Positions 49,220-57,432 are shown, numbered from the stretch's first letter. The stretch is DNA of 64,000 nt from Streptomyces avermitilis MA-4680 = NBRC 14893 (GCF_000009765.2 NC_003155.5:7750001-7814000); one strand, 5' to 3'. The notes: a model not told the origin generated them from the sequence alone. A program made the numbers and translations.

Positions 49220-50554
49220 ATGACCTCGTACGACCCCTCGGTCCCCGCTTCCGGCCCTGCCGGTCGTCGGCGTGTGCTGGGACGGGGGCCCGGGGCCGTC
49301 GAACGGCCCGCGGAACCGCCCGTGGCGCCGTCCGCGGAACCACCCGTGGAGGCGCCGCCCGCGCCTGCGCCGACGGTGGAGCAGATCGAACCGGAGGCGG
49401 AGCCTGCGGAGGCGGCCCCGCCTCCGGCTCCACCCGAGCCCCAAGCCGATCCCCCCGCGCCGCCGGCCCCTCGGGGGCCTGAGGCCGGTCGTCCCGCGTC
49501 GTCGGCGCTCCGGGAGCCCGAGGCCGAGCAACCCGCGCCGTCGGCCCCTCGGGAGTCTGAGGCCGAGCAACCCGCGCCGTCGGCTCCTCGGGAGTCTGAG
49601 GCCGGTCGTCCCGCGTCGTCGGCGCTCCGGGAGCCCGAGGCCGAGCACCCCGCGTCGTCGGCTCCGCGCGAGCCCCAAGCCGAGCACCCCGCGTCTCCCG
49701 CCCTCCCGGCGTCCCCGCCGGGGTCGGGCGGGCCCGAGGAGGCCGGTGACGGTGTCTTCAAGGTGCGGCTCGCGAACTTCGAGGGCCCCTTCGATCTGCT
49801 GCTCCAGCTGATCTCGAAGCACAAGCTCGACGTCACCGAGGTCGCGCTCTCCAAGGTGACCGACGAGTTCATGGCGCACATCCGGGCCATGGGACCGGAC
49901 TGGGACCTCGATCAGACGACCGAGTTCCTGGTCGTCGCCGCCACGCTGCTCGACCTCAAGGCCGCCCGCCTCCTGCCCACGGCCGAGGTCGAGGACGAGG
50001 CCGACCTCGCGCTGCTCGAAGCGCGGGACCTGCTGTTCGCGCGACTGCTCCAGTACCGCGCGTACAAACAGATCGCCGACATCTTCAACCGCAGGGTGGA
50101 GGAGGAGGCCCGCCGGTATCCACGTACCGTCGGACTCGAACCGCACCACGCCGAGCTCCTGCCCGAGGTCGTCATCAGCATCGGGGCGGAAGGCTTCGCC
50201 AAGCTCGCCGTGAAGGCGATGCAGCCGAAGCCCAGGCCGCAGGTGTACGTCGACCACATCCACGCCCCGCTGGTCAGCGTGCAGGAGCAGGCCGGGATCG
50301 TGGTGGCCCGGTTGCGGGAGCTGGGCGAGGCCAGTTTCCGCACACTCGTCGAGGACACGGACGACACGCTCACCGTCGTCGCCCGGTTCCTCGCGCTGCT
50401 GGAGCTGTACCGCGAGAAGGCCGTCGCCCTCGACCAGGAGACCGCGCTCGGCGACCTGATGGTGCGCTGGACCGGCGGCGAGGACGGCGAGCAGCCGAAA
50501 GTCACCGACGAGTTCGACCGACCGCCCCAGGAAGCCAAGGAGGACCAGGCGTGA
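49220..50554 (+). CDS. scpA: Segregation and condensation protein A with long Pro-rich extension
   Basis: 444 aa, 19 bp after the preceding stop, with GAGGGCT upstream of the ATG. The first 175 residues are an Ala/Pro/Glu-rich region of 16-17-residue repeats (such as REPEAEQPAPSAP). The ScpA core starts at FKVRLANFEGPFDLLLQLISKHKLDVTEVALSKVTDEFM and continues to a C-terminal winged helix (DTLTVVARFLALLELYREKAVAL). ScpA is the kleisin that joins SMC heads and ScpB. It overlaps the scpB start (GTGA). The extension is not known in Bacillus ScpA. Confidence 0.93.
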   Translation: MTSYDPSVPASGPAGRRRVLGRGPGAVERPAEPPVAPSAEPPVEAPPAPAPTVEQIEPEAEPAEAAPPPAPPEPQADPPAPPAPRGPEAGRPASSALREPEAEQPAPSAPRESEAEQPAPSAPRESEAGRPASSALREPEAEHPASSAPREPQAEHPASPALPASPPGSGGPEEAGDGVFKVRLANFEGPFDLLLQLISKHKLDVTEVALSKVTDEFMAHIRAMGPDWDLDQTTEFLVVAATLLDLKAARLLPTAEVEDEADLALLEARDLLFARLLQYRAYKQIADIFNRRVEEEARRYPRTVGLEPHHAELLPEVVISIGAEGFAKLAVKAMQPKPRPQVYVDHIHAPLVSVQEQAGIVVARLRELGEASFRTLVEDTDDTLTVVARFLALLELYREKAVALDQETALGDLMVRWTGGEDGEQPKVTDEFDRPPQEAKEDQA

Positions 50555-51201
50555 GCGAGGAGATCACCGAAGTCGCGGCGGACCTCGACAGCGTCGCGGG
50601 GCTCGATCTGAAGCCCGCGCTGGAGGCCGTCCTCATGGTCGTGGACGAGCCCGCCACCGTGGAGCACCTCGCGAAGATCCTGGAGCGGCCCAAGCGGCAG
50701 ATCGCGGATGCGCTGCGCGAGCTGGCCGACGAATACACCGGGCAGGGGCGCGGCTTCGAGCTGCGGCTGATCGCGGGTGGGTGGCGGTTCTACACCAGGC
50801 CAAAGTACGCGACGGCCGTGGAGCGCTTCGTGCTGGACGGCCAGCAGGCCCGGCTCACCCAGGCGGCGCTGGAGACGCTCGCCGTGGTCGCGTACCGTCA
50901 ACCGGTCAGCCGTTCGAGGGTCTCCGCCGTGCGTGGAGTGAACTGTGACGGGGTGATGCGCACCCTCCTGCAACGCGGTCTGGTCGAGGAGGCGGGCGCG
51001 GAACCCGAAACAGGTGCGATCCTGTACAGGACGACGAACTACTTCCTGGAGCGAATGGGCCTGCGTGGCCTGGACGAGCTCCCGGAGCTCGCGCCCTTCC
51101 TCCCCGAGGCGGACGCGATCGAGGCCGAGACGCAGGAAGGTGTGCCGTCGTTCGATCCGGACGCACCGGAGACAGACGACCCGACGACGACGGAACTTTG
51201 A
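50551..51201 (+). CDS. scpB: Segregation and condensation protein B
   Basis: 216 aa, GTG start overlapping the scpA stop by 4 bp. ScpB tandem winged helices: LKPALEAVLMVVDEPATVEHLAKIL, FELRLIAGGWRFYTRPKYATAVERFV, LTQAALETLAVVAYRQPVSRSRVSAVRGVNCDGVMRTLLQRGLVEE. It ends in a disordered acidic tail. It forms the SMC-ScpAB condensin. The stop overlaps the next gene's start. Confidence 0.95.
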   Translation: MSEEITEVAADLDSVAGLDLKPALEAVLMVVDEPATVEHLAKILERPKRQIADALRELADEYTGQGRGFELRLIAGGWRFYTRPKYATAVERFVLDGQQARLTQAALETLAVVAYRQPVSRSRVSAVRGVNCDGVMRTLLQRGLVEEAGAEPETGAILYRTTNYFLERMGLRGLDELPELAPFLPEADAIEAETQEGVPSFDPDAPETDDPTTTEL

Positions 51202-52271
51202 TGCGAAGCAGTGGCAGCGGCAAGAGCGGCGGACGCGGTAACTACCGTGGCGCCGGCAACGACAGGGACCAGAAGCAGGGGCAGGGGCAGGGTCGCCCCA
51301 GCAAGCCCCGCCCCGAGGAGCGCCGCTACGACGTGGGCCCCGGCGCCACCCAGGACGGCCCGAAGGCCGGGCGCGGCAACGCGGCGCGTGGCGGTGCCAA
51401 GGGCGGCCCCAAGCAGAGCCGGCAGCGCGGCGGCCGTACGGAGCCCGCGCGCTCCCGTGAGTACGAGACGCGGGCCGAGGAGCGCAACCGGGACCGGTAC
51501 GCGGGCAAGCCGGAGGTCAAGACGCCCAAGACCTTCCCGGGCGCCGAGCAGGAGGGTGAGCGCCTGCAGAAGGTGCTCGCGCGCGCGGGCTACGGTTCGC
51601 GGCGTTCCTGTGAGGAGCTGATCGAGCAGGCCCGGGTCGAGGTCAACGGCGAGATCGTCCTGGAGCAGGGGCTGCGCGTCGACCCGGAGAAGGACGAGAT
51701 CAAGGTCGACGGGCTGACCGTGGCCACGCAGTCGTACCAGTTCTTCTCGCTGAACAAGCCCGCCGGTGTCGTCTCGACCATGGAGGACACGGAGGGCCGG
51801 CAGTGCCTCGGTGACTATGTGACGAACCGCGAGACGCGGCTCTTCCACGTGGGGCGGCTCGACACCGAGACCGAGGGCGTCATCCTGCTCACCAACCACG
51901 GCGAGCTGGCGCACCGGCTGACCCACCCCAAGTACGGCGTGAAGAAGGTCTACCTCGCGCACATCGTGGGCCCGATCCCGCGCGACCTGGGCAAGCGGCT
52001 CAAGGACGGCATCCAGCTGGAGGACGGGTACGCGAAGGCGGACCACTTCCGGGTCGTCGAGCAGACCGGCAAGAACTACCTCGTGGAGGTCACCCTGCAC
52101 GAGGGGCGCAAGCACATCGTGCGCCGCATGCTCGCCGAGGCCGGCTTCCCCGTCGACAAGCTGGTGCGCGTCGCCTTCGGGCCGATCACCCTGGGCGACC
52201 AGAAGTCGGGCTGGCTGCGCCGTCTGTCCAACACCGAGGTCGGCATGCTGATGGGCGAGGTCGACCTGTAG
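51201..52271 (+). CDS. RsuA/RluB-family pseudouridine synthase
   Basis: 356 aa from the ATG at 51201 (TGATG junction with scpB; a TTG at 51198 would also be in frame). The N-terminal 110 residues are Arg/Gly/Lys-rich and disordered. An S4 domain follows (ERLQKVLARAGYGSRRSCEELIEQARVEVNG), then a catalytic domain with the catalytic Asp in HVGRLDTETEGVILLTNHGELAHRL and KVYLAHIVG, EVTLHEGRKHIVRRMLAEAG. It isomerises uridine in 23S (RluB-like) or 16S rRNA. Gene order scpA-scpB-rluB is conserved in many Gram-positives. Confidence 0.93.
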   Translation: MRSSGSGKSGGRGNYRGAGNDRDQKQGQGQGRPSKPRPEERRYDVGPGATQDGPKAGRGNAARGGAKGGPKQSRQRGGRTEPARSREYETRAEERNRDRYAGKPEVKTPKTFPGAEQEGERLQKVLARAGYGSRRSCEELIEQARVEVNGEIVLEQGLRVDPEKDEIKVDGLTVATQSYQFFSLNKPAGVVSTMEDTEGRQCLGDYVTNRETRLFHVGRLDTETEGVILLTNHGELAHRLTHPKYGVKKVYLAHIVGPIPRDLGKRLKDGIQLEDGYAKADHFRVVEQTGKNYLVEVTLHEGRKHIVRRMLAEAGFPVDKLVRVAFGPITLGDQKSGWLRRLSNTEVGMLMGEVDL

Positions 52272-52358
52272 CCCCGCTGTTCTCATCACGTCTGCCGAGC
52301 CGCGGGCGTCCGGATTTTCCGGGCGCCCGCGGCTTGTCATATCCCGCCCGGCCTCTTT

Positions 52359-52391
52359 ATAGTCGAGATGACTATTGGTCGAAGTGACTAT
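52359..52391 (+). promoter_or_regulatory. Two tandem candidate NrtR operators
   Basis: The first is a perfect palindrome ATAGTC-GAGAT-GACTAT (52359-52375). A second, 16 bp on, is TTGGTC-GAAGT-GACTAT (52375-52391) with a degenerate left half. They lie about 50 bp before the regulator gene and share the pattern of actinobacterial NrtR boxes. Autoregulation of the regulator/ADP-ribosylglycohydrolase unit is inferred. Confidence 0.6.
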
Positions 52392-52440
52392 TAAGCCGTG
52401 GCTGTCAAGGCGCGGCTGTCAACGGGGGCGGGGGGCGGGC

Positions 52441-53202
52441 ATGTGCGCATCGGAGAACACTCCACGCGCACCCGGCGGCCGTGCCCCCGAGGGCTACGAC
52501 AAGCACGCGTTCGAGCCCTTCGCTGTCACCGTCGACCTGGCCGTCCTCACGATCCGCGCGGGCGTGCTCCAGGTGCTGCTCGTGGAACGGGGACAGGAGC
52601 CGTACGCGGGCCGCTGGGCGCTGCCCGGCGGGTTCGTGCTGCCGCACGAGTCCGCGGAGGCCGCGGCCCGGCGCGAGCTGGCCGAGGAGACGGGCCTGGC
52701 GGATCTGACCGGGCTCCATCTGGAGCAGCTGCGGACCTACAGCGAACCGGACCGGGACCCGAGGATGCGGGTCGTCTCCGTCGCGTACACCGCGCTGCTC
52801 CCGGACCCTCCCGAGCCGCACGGCGGAGGGGACGCGGCGCAGGCCCAGTGGCTGCGCTACAACGCCCTCGGCCCGCTCGCCTTCGACCACGACCGGATCC
52901 TCGCCGACGCCCACGAACGCGTCGGCGCCAAGCTCGAGTACACGTGTCTCGCCACGTCCTTCTGTCCGCCCGAGTTCACGCTCGGCGAGTTGCAGCAGGT
53001 CTACGAGACCGTGTGGGGCACCGCGCTCGACCGGCCCAACTTCCGGCGCAAGGTCCTTGCCACGCCGGGCTTCGTCGAACAGATCCCGGGCGCCGCCCGC
53101 CTGACCGGCGGCCGCGGAAAGCCCGCCGCGCTCTATCGCGCAGGCGGTGCGACCACCCTGCACCCGCCCCTGCTGCGACCCACTTCGGAAGGACGGCCCT
53201 GA
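52441..53202 (+). CDS. nrtR: NrtR-like regulator, Nudix domain plus winged helix
   Basis: 253 aa from the ATG at 52441. The N-terminal Nudix domain carries a full box GX5EX7REUXEEXGU (G64 FVLPH E70 ... REL ... EETGL86). The C-terminal winged-helix part includes TLGELQQVYETVWGTALDRPNFRRKVLATPGFVE, characteristic of NrtR. NrtR represses NAD-pathway genes and is released by ADP-ribose. Most characterised NrtR proteins have lost hydrolase residues; this one keeps them. Its stop overlaps the ADP-ribosylglycohydrolase start (TGATG). Confidence 0.85.
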   Translation: MCASENTPRAPGGRAPEGYDKHAFEPFAVTVDLAVLTIRAGVLQVLLVERGQEPYAGRWALPGGFVLPHESAEAAARRELAEETGLADLTGLHLEQLRTYSEPDRDPRMRVVSVAYTALLPDPPEPHGGGDAAQAQWLRYNALGPLAFDHDRILADAHERVGAKLEYTCLATSFCPPEFTLGELQQVYETVWGTALDRPNFRRKVLATPGFVEQIPGAARLTGGRGKPAALYRAGGATTLHPPLLRPTSEGRP

Positions 53203-54224
53203 TGACCACCACGACCCTCACGAAACGCGCCGCCACCGGTTCCCTGCTGGGGCTCGCCCTCGGAGACGCGCTCGGCTTCCCGACCGAGTTCAACGACGTG
53301 CCGTCGATCCTCGCCAAGTGCGGCCCGTGGCGGGAGATGGAGCTGCCGAGCCCGGCGATCGTCACGGACGACACACAGATGACGCTGGCGCTGGGGCGGG
53401 GACTGCGGTCGGCGATGGACCGCGGGCTGCTCGAGCCGCAGCGGATGGAACGGCCGGTGCGCGAGGAGTTCGTGGCCTGGTACGAGTCGCCCGAGAACAA
53501 CCGCGCCCCGGGCCGCACCTGCCTGGTCGCCTGCAACCTGCTGAAGACCGAGGGGCGTCCCTGGCAGCTGGCCAGCCAGATCGGTTCCAAGGGGTGCGGG
53601 GCCAACATGCGCGTGGCGCCCGTCGGTCTCGTCCGCGGCCTGAGCGACGAACAGCGGGCCGGTGCCGCGCAGTTGCAGGCCGCGCTCACCCACGGCCATC
53701 CCACGGCGCTCGCCGCGTCGGACCTGACCGCCCACGCGGTCCGCCTGCTCGTCCAGGGAGTCGAGCCGACCGGACTGGTGGGGCTGCTGCGCTCGTACGC
53801 GTACGAGAACCGCACCCGCTACCACCGGCGCTGGCTCGGCGACCTGTGGACCTTCAGCCAGGACCCCACGCCGGAGCACTTCATCGCGCGTGGCTGGGAC
53901 GAGTGCCTGGAGATACTCGGCCGACTCCAGCAGGCCGTGTGCACCGTGTCGCCCGAGGTCGACCCCTGCCTGGCCACCGGGGAGGGCTGGATCGCGGAGG
54001 AGGCCCTGGCCACCGGTCTGCTGTGCTTCCTCCTCTTCCCCGAGGAGCCGCTGACCGCCCTGCGCCGGGCCGCCTGCACCTCCGGCGACTCGGACTCCAT
54101 CGCCTGCCTCACGGGCGCGTTCGCCGGCGCCCACCTCGGCGTCGACGCCTGGCCGACCGAATGGGCCGACCGCATCGAGTACCGGGGTGATCTGCAGACG
54201 CTCGGAGCGCTCTGGGACGCTTGA
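53202..54224 (+). CDS. ADP-ribosylglycohydrolase family protein
   Basis: 340 aa from the ATG at 53202 (GGAAGGA upstream), coupled to the NrtR stop. The ARH/DraG fold is shown by GDALGFPTEF (residues 21-30), TDDTQMT (T55-D56-D57-T58, metal ligands), RAPGRTC, SKGCGANMRVAPVGL and the C-terminal CTSGDSDSIACLTGAFAGAHLG (near 295) with the other metal-binding aspartates. It should hydrolyse an ADP-ribose link on protein, nucleic acid or a small molecule. A nucleotidyltransferase gene follows 3 bp later. Confidence 0.92.
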   Translation: MTTTTLTKRAATGSLLGLALGDALGFPTEFNDVPSILAKCGPWREMELPSPAIVTDDTQMTLALGRGLRSAMDRGLLEPQRMERPVREEFVAWYESPENNRAPGRTCLVACNLLKTEGRPWQLASQIGSKGCGANMRVAPVGLVRGLSDEQRAGAAQLQAALTHGHPTALAASDLTAHAVRLLVQGVEPTGLVGLLRSYAYENRTRYHRRWLGDLWTFSQDPTPEHFIARGWDECLEILGRLQQAVCTVSPEVDPCLATGEGWIAEEALATGLLCFLLFPEEPLTALRRAACTSGDSDSIACLTGAFAGAHLGVDAWPTEWADRIEYRGDLQTLGALWDA

Positions 54225-54227
54225 CGG

Positions 54228-54977
54228 ATGCTTGACGCCCTCGACATCGACCTGGCGCCCGTGGTGGCGGCGCAGCCCGACCCGGTGCTGTTCGCCACCG
54301 TCTCCGGAGCGCACCTGTACGGTTTCCCCTCGCGCGACTCGGACATCGATCTGCGCGGCGCCCATCTGCTGCCGGCGGCCGAGCTGGTCGGGCTGCGGGA
54401 GCCGACGGAGACCCGGTCGCGCATGTGGGACCGGGACGGCGTCGAGATGGACCTGGTGACGCACGATCTGCGCAAGTTCGTCCGGTTGATGCTGCGGCGC
54501 AACGGCTATGTGCTGGAGCAGCTGCTGTCGCCGCTCGTCGTGCACACCAGCGACGCGCATCGGGAGCTGGCCGAGCTGGCTCCCGGGGTGCTGACCCGTC
54601 ACCACGCCCACCACTACCGGGGCTTCGCGACGACGCAGTGGCGGCTGTTCAAGAAGACCGGTGAACTCAAGCCGCTGCTCTACACCTTCCGCGTGCTGCT
54701 CACCGGCATCCACCTCATGCGCAGCGGTGAGGTGCAGGCCCACCTGCCCACGCTCGTCGGGCAGGTCGACGCTCCCGGCTGGCTGCCGGAGCTCATCGCG
54801 GCCAAGGCGGAACGGGAGCACGGCGCCGCCGATGTCGACCAGGCGCGCGTACGGCTCGATGTGGAGCGGTTGCACGGGCTGCTGGACGAGGCGGAGGGCG
54901 CCTCACGGCTGCCCGACGCCCCGACCGCGTACGACGCCCTGCACGACCTCGTCGTCCGGGTGCGCCTGGAGGGCTGA
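54228..54977 (+). CDS. Pol-beta superfamily nucleotidyltransferase 1 (RlaP/YcgL-like)
   Basis: 249 aa, starting 3 bp after the ADP-ribosylglycohydrolase stop. The minimal nucleotidyltransferase motif SGAHLYGFPSRDSDIDLRG (D39-x-D41 metal ligands) is followed by VEMDLVTHDLRKFV (third carboxylate) and a helical C-terminal domain. This family has been proposed to act in RNA repair. It converges with and overlaps the second nucleotidyltransferase gene by 75 bp. Confidence 0.85.
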   Translation: MLDALDIDLAPVVAAQPDPVLFATVSGAHLYGFPSRDSDIDLRGAHLLPAAELVGLREPTETRSRMWDRDGVEMDLVTHDLRKFVRLMLRRNGYVLEQLLSPLVVHTSDAHRELAELAPGVLTRHHAHHYRGFATTQWRLFKKTGELKPLLYTFRVLLTGIHLMRSGEVQAHLPTLVGQVDAPGWLPELIAAKAEREHGAADVDQARVRLDVERLHGLLDEAEGASRLPDAPTAYDALHDLVVRVRLEG

Positions 54978-55664
54978 GGCGTGGCGGGTGCGGATCAGGA
55001 AGTCCTCGACGCGGCGTCGGTCCGGTTCCGCGGGCAGCGGGGTGTGCCGGGCCGCCTCGTCCGTCTCCGCCGCCAGGCGGGTCATCCGGGACTCGACCTC
55101 GGGCCACGGGACCTCGCCCCGCTTCACCGCGAGGAGGGGCTCGCGCCGGTCGCCCACGTCGATCGTCAGCGAGCCCGTGCGCAGCAGGTCCCGGCAGCTC
55201 GTCAGGAGGCGCAGCAGGTGCATGGCGTGCTTCCAGCGCGGGGCGCCGTGGGCACGCACGTCGGCCTCCAGCTTCTTGCGCTGGCTCAGGGCGTAGCGCG
55301 CGAACGTCTCGTGCGTCTGGCGGGAGAGGAACGCCTCGCGCAGGGCGAGGAGTTCACGGCCCGTCGCGTCGGCCTGCTCCACCAGCGGTGAGTGCAGGCA
55401 CTCCAGGATGTTCGGGTTCGCCCGCAGCGCCAGCTCGCAGAAGCGCTCCAGCTCCCAGCTGAACTGTTCCTCCGCCGGGCCCTCGACGTGCGAGGGCGGC
55501 TTGGCGAAGCTCCAGAACAGGGGAGTGGGGGCGAGGAACACGCCTCGGCGGTCCGTGTCGCTGCCGTCCGTCGCCAGACCGAAGGCGCGCGAGCCCATCA
55601 CGCAGGAGTAGATCGTGTGGTGGCGGACCAGGCGCGCGCCCAGGTCCGGGTCTGTCTCGGGCAT
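54903..55664 (-). CDS. Pol-beta superfamily nucleotidyltransferase 2 (RlaP/YcgL-like)
   Basis: 253 aa on the opposite strand. Motif VMGSRAFGLATDGSDTDRRGVFLAP (G24-S25, D36-x-D38) is followed by FSWELERFCELALRANPNILECLHSP and RWKHAMHLLRLL. It is clearly homologous in layout to nucleotidyltransferase 1 but not close in sequence. The two genes end in each other's coding sequence (overlap 54903-54977). Confidence 0.85.
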   Translation of the reverse strand: MPETDPDLGARLVRHHTIYSCVMGSRAFGLATDGSDTDRRGVFLAPTPLFWSFAKPPSHVEGPAEEQFSWELERFCELALRANPNILECLHSPLVEQADATGRELLALREAFLSRQTHETFARYALSQRKKLEADVRAHGAPRWKHAMHLLRLLTSCRDLLRTGSLTIDVGDRREPLLAVKRGEVPWPEVESRMTRLAAETDEAARHTPLPAEPDRRRVEDFLIRTRHASALQAHPDDEVVQGVVRGRGVGQP

Positions 55665-55685
55665 GGACGGAGCGTACGTGTCCGT

Positions 55686-56150
55686 TCACGTCAGGCGGAT
55701 CGAATTTCCCTCCACCGTGATCTTCTCGGCAGGCAGCGGACGCGGCGCGGGGCCGGCCGCCACGGAGGCGTCGGTGATGCGGAACTTGCTGCCGTGACAG
55801 GGACAGTTGATGGTGCCGTCCGAGACGGTGCTCACCGTGCAGCCCTGGTGCGTGCAGACCGCCGAGAAGGCCTTGAACTCGCCCTGCTCGGGCTGGGTCA
55901 CCACGACCTTCTCGTCCTTGAAGATCGTGCCGCCGCCGACCGGGATGTCGGAGGTCTTGGCCAGTTCCGGCCCGGCGGCCGCGCCGCCGGACGCCGTGGC
56001 GGACGCCGTGCCGGACGGGCTGCCGGACGGGGTACCGGACGTCGACTGGCTGGAGCTGTTGTTGCTGTCGCCGTACTTGCTGCACCCGGCGAGAAGCGCG
56101 ACCGCGCCGCCCGTCCCGAGAAGGGTGCGCCGTGTCGGGCGGATCGTCAT
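55686..56150 (-). CDS. Rieske [2Fe-2S] lipoprotein
   Basis: 154 aa. The N-terminus RPTRRTLLGTGG resembles a Tat signal, with a lipobox LLAGC. A Ser/Thr/Gly-rich linker follows, then a Rieske fold with both ligand boxes CTHQGC and CPCHGSKF. It is an exported electron carrier anchored on the outer face of the membrane. It overlaps the stop of the DUF6529 gene (ATGA), so the two are co-translated. Confidence 0.93.
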   Translation of the reverse strand: MTIRPTRRTLLGTGGAVALLAGCSKYGDSNNSSSQSTSGTPSGSPSGTASATASGGAAAGPELAKTSDIPVGGGTIFKDEKVVVTQPEQGEFKAFSAVCTHQGCTVSTVSDGTINCPCHGSKFRITDASVAAGPAPRPLPAEKITVEGNSIRLT

Positions 56151-56731
56151 GTCGTCACTCCGAACGTACGGAAGAACCAGAGGGCGGAGGTCAGCCAGAT
56201 GCCTGTGAGCACCGCGAAGACGAGTCCGCCGACGATCGGCAGCAGCCAGCCAGGCAGTCGCTCCGCACGAAGCAAGAGCATTTTGGCACTAAATGCACCA
56301 AAGAAGAAGCAACCCAGGAGCGAGTGCCACAGCACGCGCGGTTCGTACGTCTGATAGCCCAGCGCGTACAGGCAGTGCACCGCGACCGGCACCGCCACCA
56401 GGAACGCCACCCGCCCCGACCAGCGGTGCAGCACCGGCGCCCAGCTCGGGCCCGGCAGCTTGCCGTACATCATGAGTGCGGAGACGAGCTGCACGAGTGC
56501 GAAGAAGAACGCCGTGGTCGCCAGCCACGACTTCACCGCGCCCGTACTGCTGAAGCCCGCCAGGTTGAAGGCGGTCCCGGCCGGGTCGTGCACCTTTCCG
56601 TACGCTCCGAGGCCCACCGCGACCACGGCCGCGACCAGTGCGGGGACGAGGAAGCGGGCGGCGCCCGGGCCGCGGTGGGCGGGCTGGGACGGAGGGAAGC
56701 TCTGAGTGGCGGCGTTCGGATCCACGGGCAT
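56147..56731 (-). CDS. DUF6529-type membrane protein
   Basis: 194 aa with about five membrane segments (FLVPALVAAVVAVGLGAYG, WLATTAFFFALVQLVSALM, VAFLVAVPVAVHCLYALGY, LWHSLLGCFFFGAFSAKMLLL, LLPIVGGLVFAVLTGIWL). Conserved histidines (LHRWSG, AVHCLYAL, LWHSLLG) recall haem-binding cytochrome b561/ferric-reductase-like helices. It is probably the electron donor or acceptor partner of the Rieske lipoprotein encoded next. Confidence 0.85.
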   Translation of the reverse strand: MPVDPNAATQSFPPSQPAHRGPGAARFLVPALVAAVVAVGLGAYGKVHDPAGTAFNLAGFSSTGAVKSWLATTAFFFALVQLVSALMMYGKLPGPSWAPVLHRWSGRVAFLVAVPVAVHCLYALGYQTYEPRVLWHSLLGCFFFGAFSAKMLLLRAERLPGWLLPIVGGLVFAVLTGIWLTSALWFFRTFGVTT

Positions 56732-56769
56732 GTCCGGCTCCCTGGGCAGGGGGATGTCGAAGGACGGGG

Positions 56770-57432
56770 TCAGGGGGTGACGGGGCGGGCCGTGAGCTGC
56801 TGGCCGTCGACCGTCACCGCACCGGTTTCCGGGTCGATCCGGGGGGCGGCCTGCGGCTTGCCGTCCCGGTTGAGGATGCCGACCTGCTTGCCGCCCGGCA
56901 GCACGATCCAGCCGCCGTCGATCTTGGCGCCGCGCACGCTGGCCGTCGCGCGGTACAGCCCGGACGGCTTGAGCGCCTTGTCGGCGGTGAAGCCGTAGCG
57001 GGTGCCGCCCAGGTCGACGGTGCCGCGGATCCGCTTGCCCTCCTTGAGCTTGCCGTTCAGCTCGGCGCCCTGCTTGCCGGTGAGCTTCATCGTGCCGTCG
57101 TCCTTGACGTCACCCTTGAGCCACGACTCCTTGTTCCGGCCGTCGCAGAAGTACGCGATCGCCTTGCCGTCGCGCAGGGACACGGCGACCGCCGAGGAGT
57201 TGTCGTCGGTACGGCCCGCGTAGTCGGCGTTCGGCAGGGGGCTGGTGGACGGCGACGGGCTGGGTGGCGGAGTCGACCGCTCGGGCCGCGGGCTCGGTGA
57301 GACCGTGGCGGCGGGCGGCTCCTCCTGGTAGGACGACGTGCTCTTCGTCCCCGTCATCGCGTTCAACGACAGCATGAACACGGCGAGCAGCAGTCCCGCG
57401 AGAAGGGTGAAAAGGGGTCCGGAGCGCTTCAT
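56770..57432 (-). CDS. Membrane-anchored hypothetical protein
   Basis: 220 aa from the ATG at 57432 (GGGGAGG 6 nt upstream); a longer start at 57465 is less likely. An N-terminal hydrophobic anchor (LFTLLAGLLLAVFMLSL) is followed by a Pro/Ser-rich stalk and a beta-rich extracytoplasmic domain (VAVSLRDGKAIAYFCDGRNKESWLKGDV...GKLKEGKRIRGTVDLGGTRYGFTADK...). No known domain was recognised. It precedes the DUF6529/Rieske pair on the same strand, with a 38-bp gap. Confidence 0.8.
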   Translation of the reverse strand: MKRSGPLFTLLAGLLLAVFMLSLNAMTGTKSTSSYQEEPPAATVSPSPRPERSTPPPSPSPSTSPLPNADYAGRTDDNSSAVAVSLRDGKAIAYFCDGRNKESWLKGDVKDDGTMKLTGKQGAELNGKLKEGKRIRGTVDLGGTRYGFTADKALKPSGLYRATASVRGAKIDGGWIVLPGGKQVGILNRDGKPQAAPRIDPETGAVTVDGQQLTARPVTP

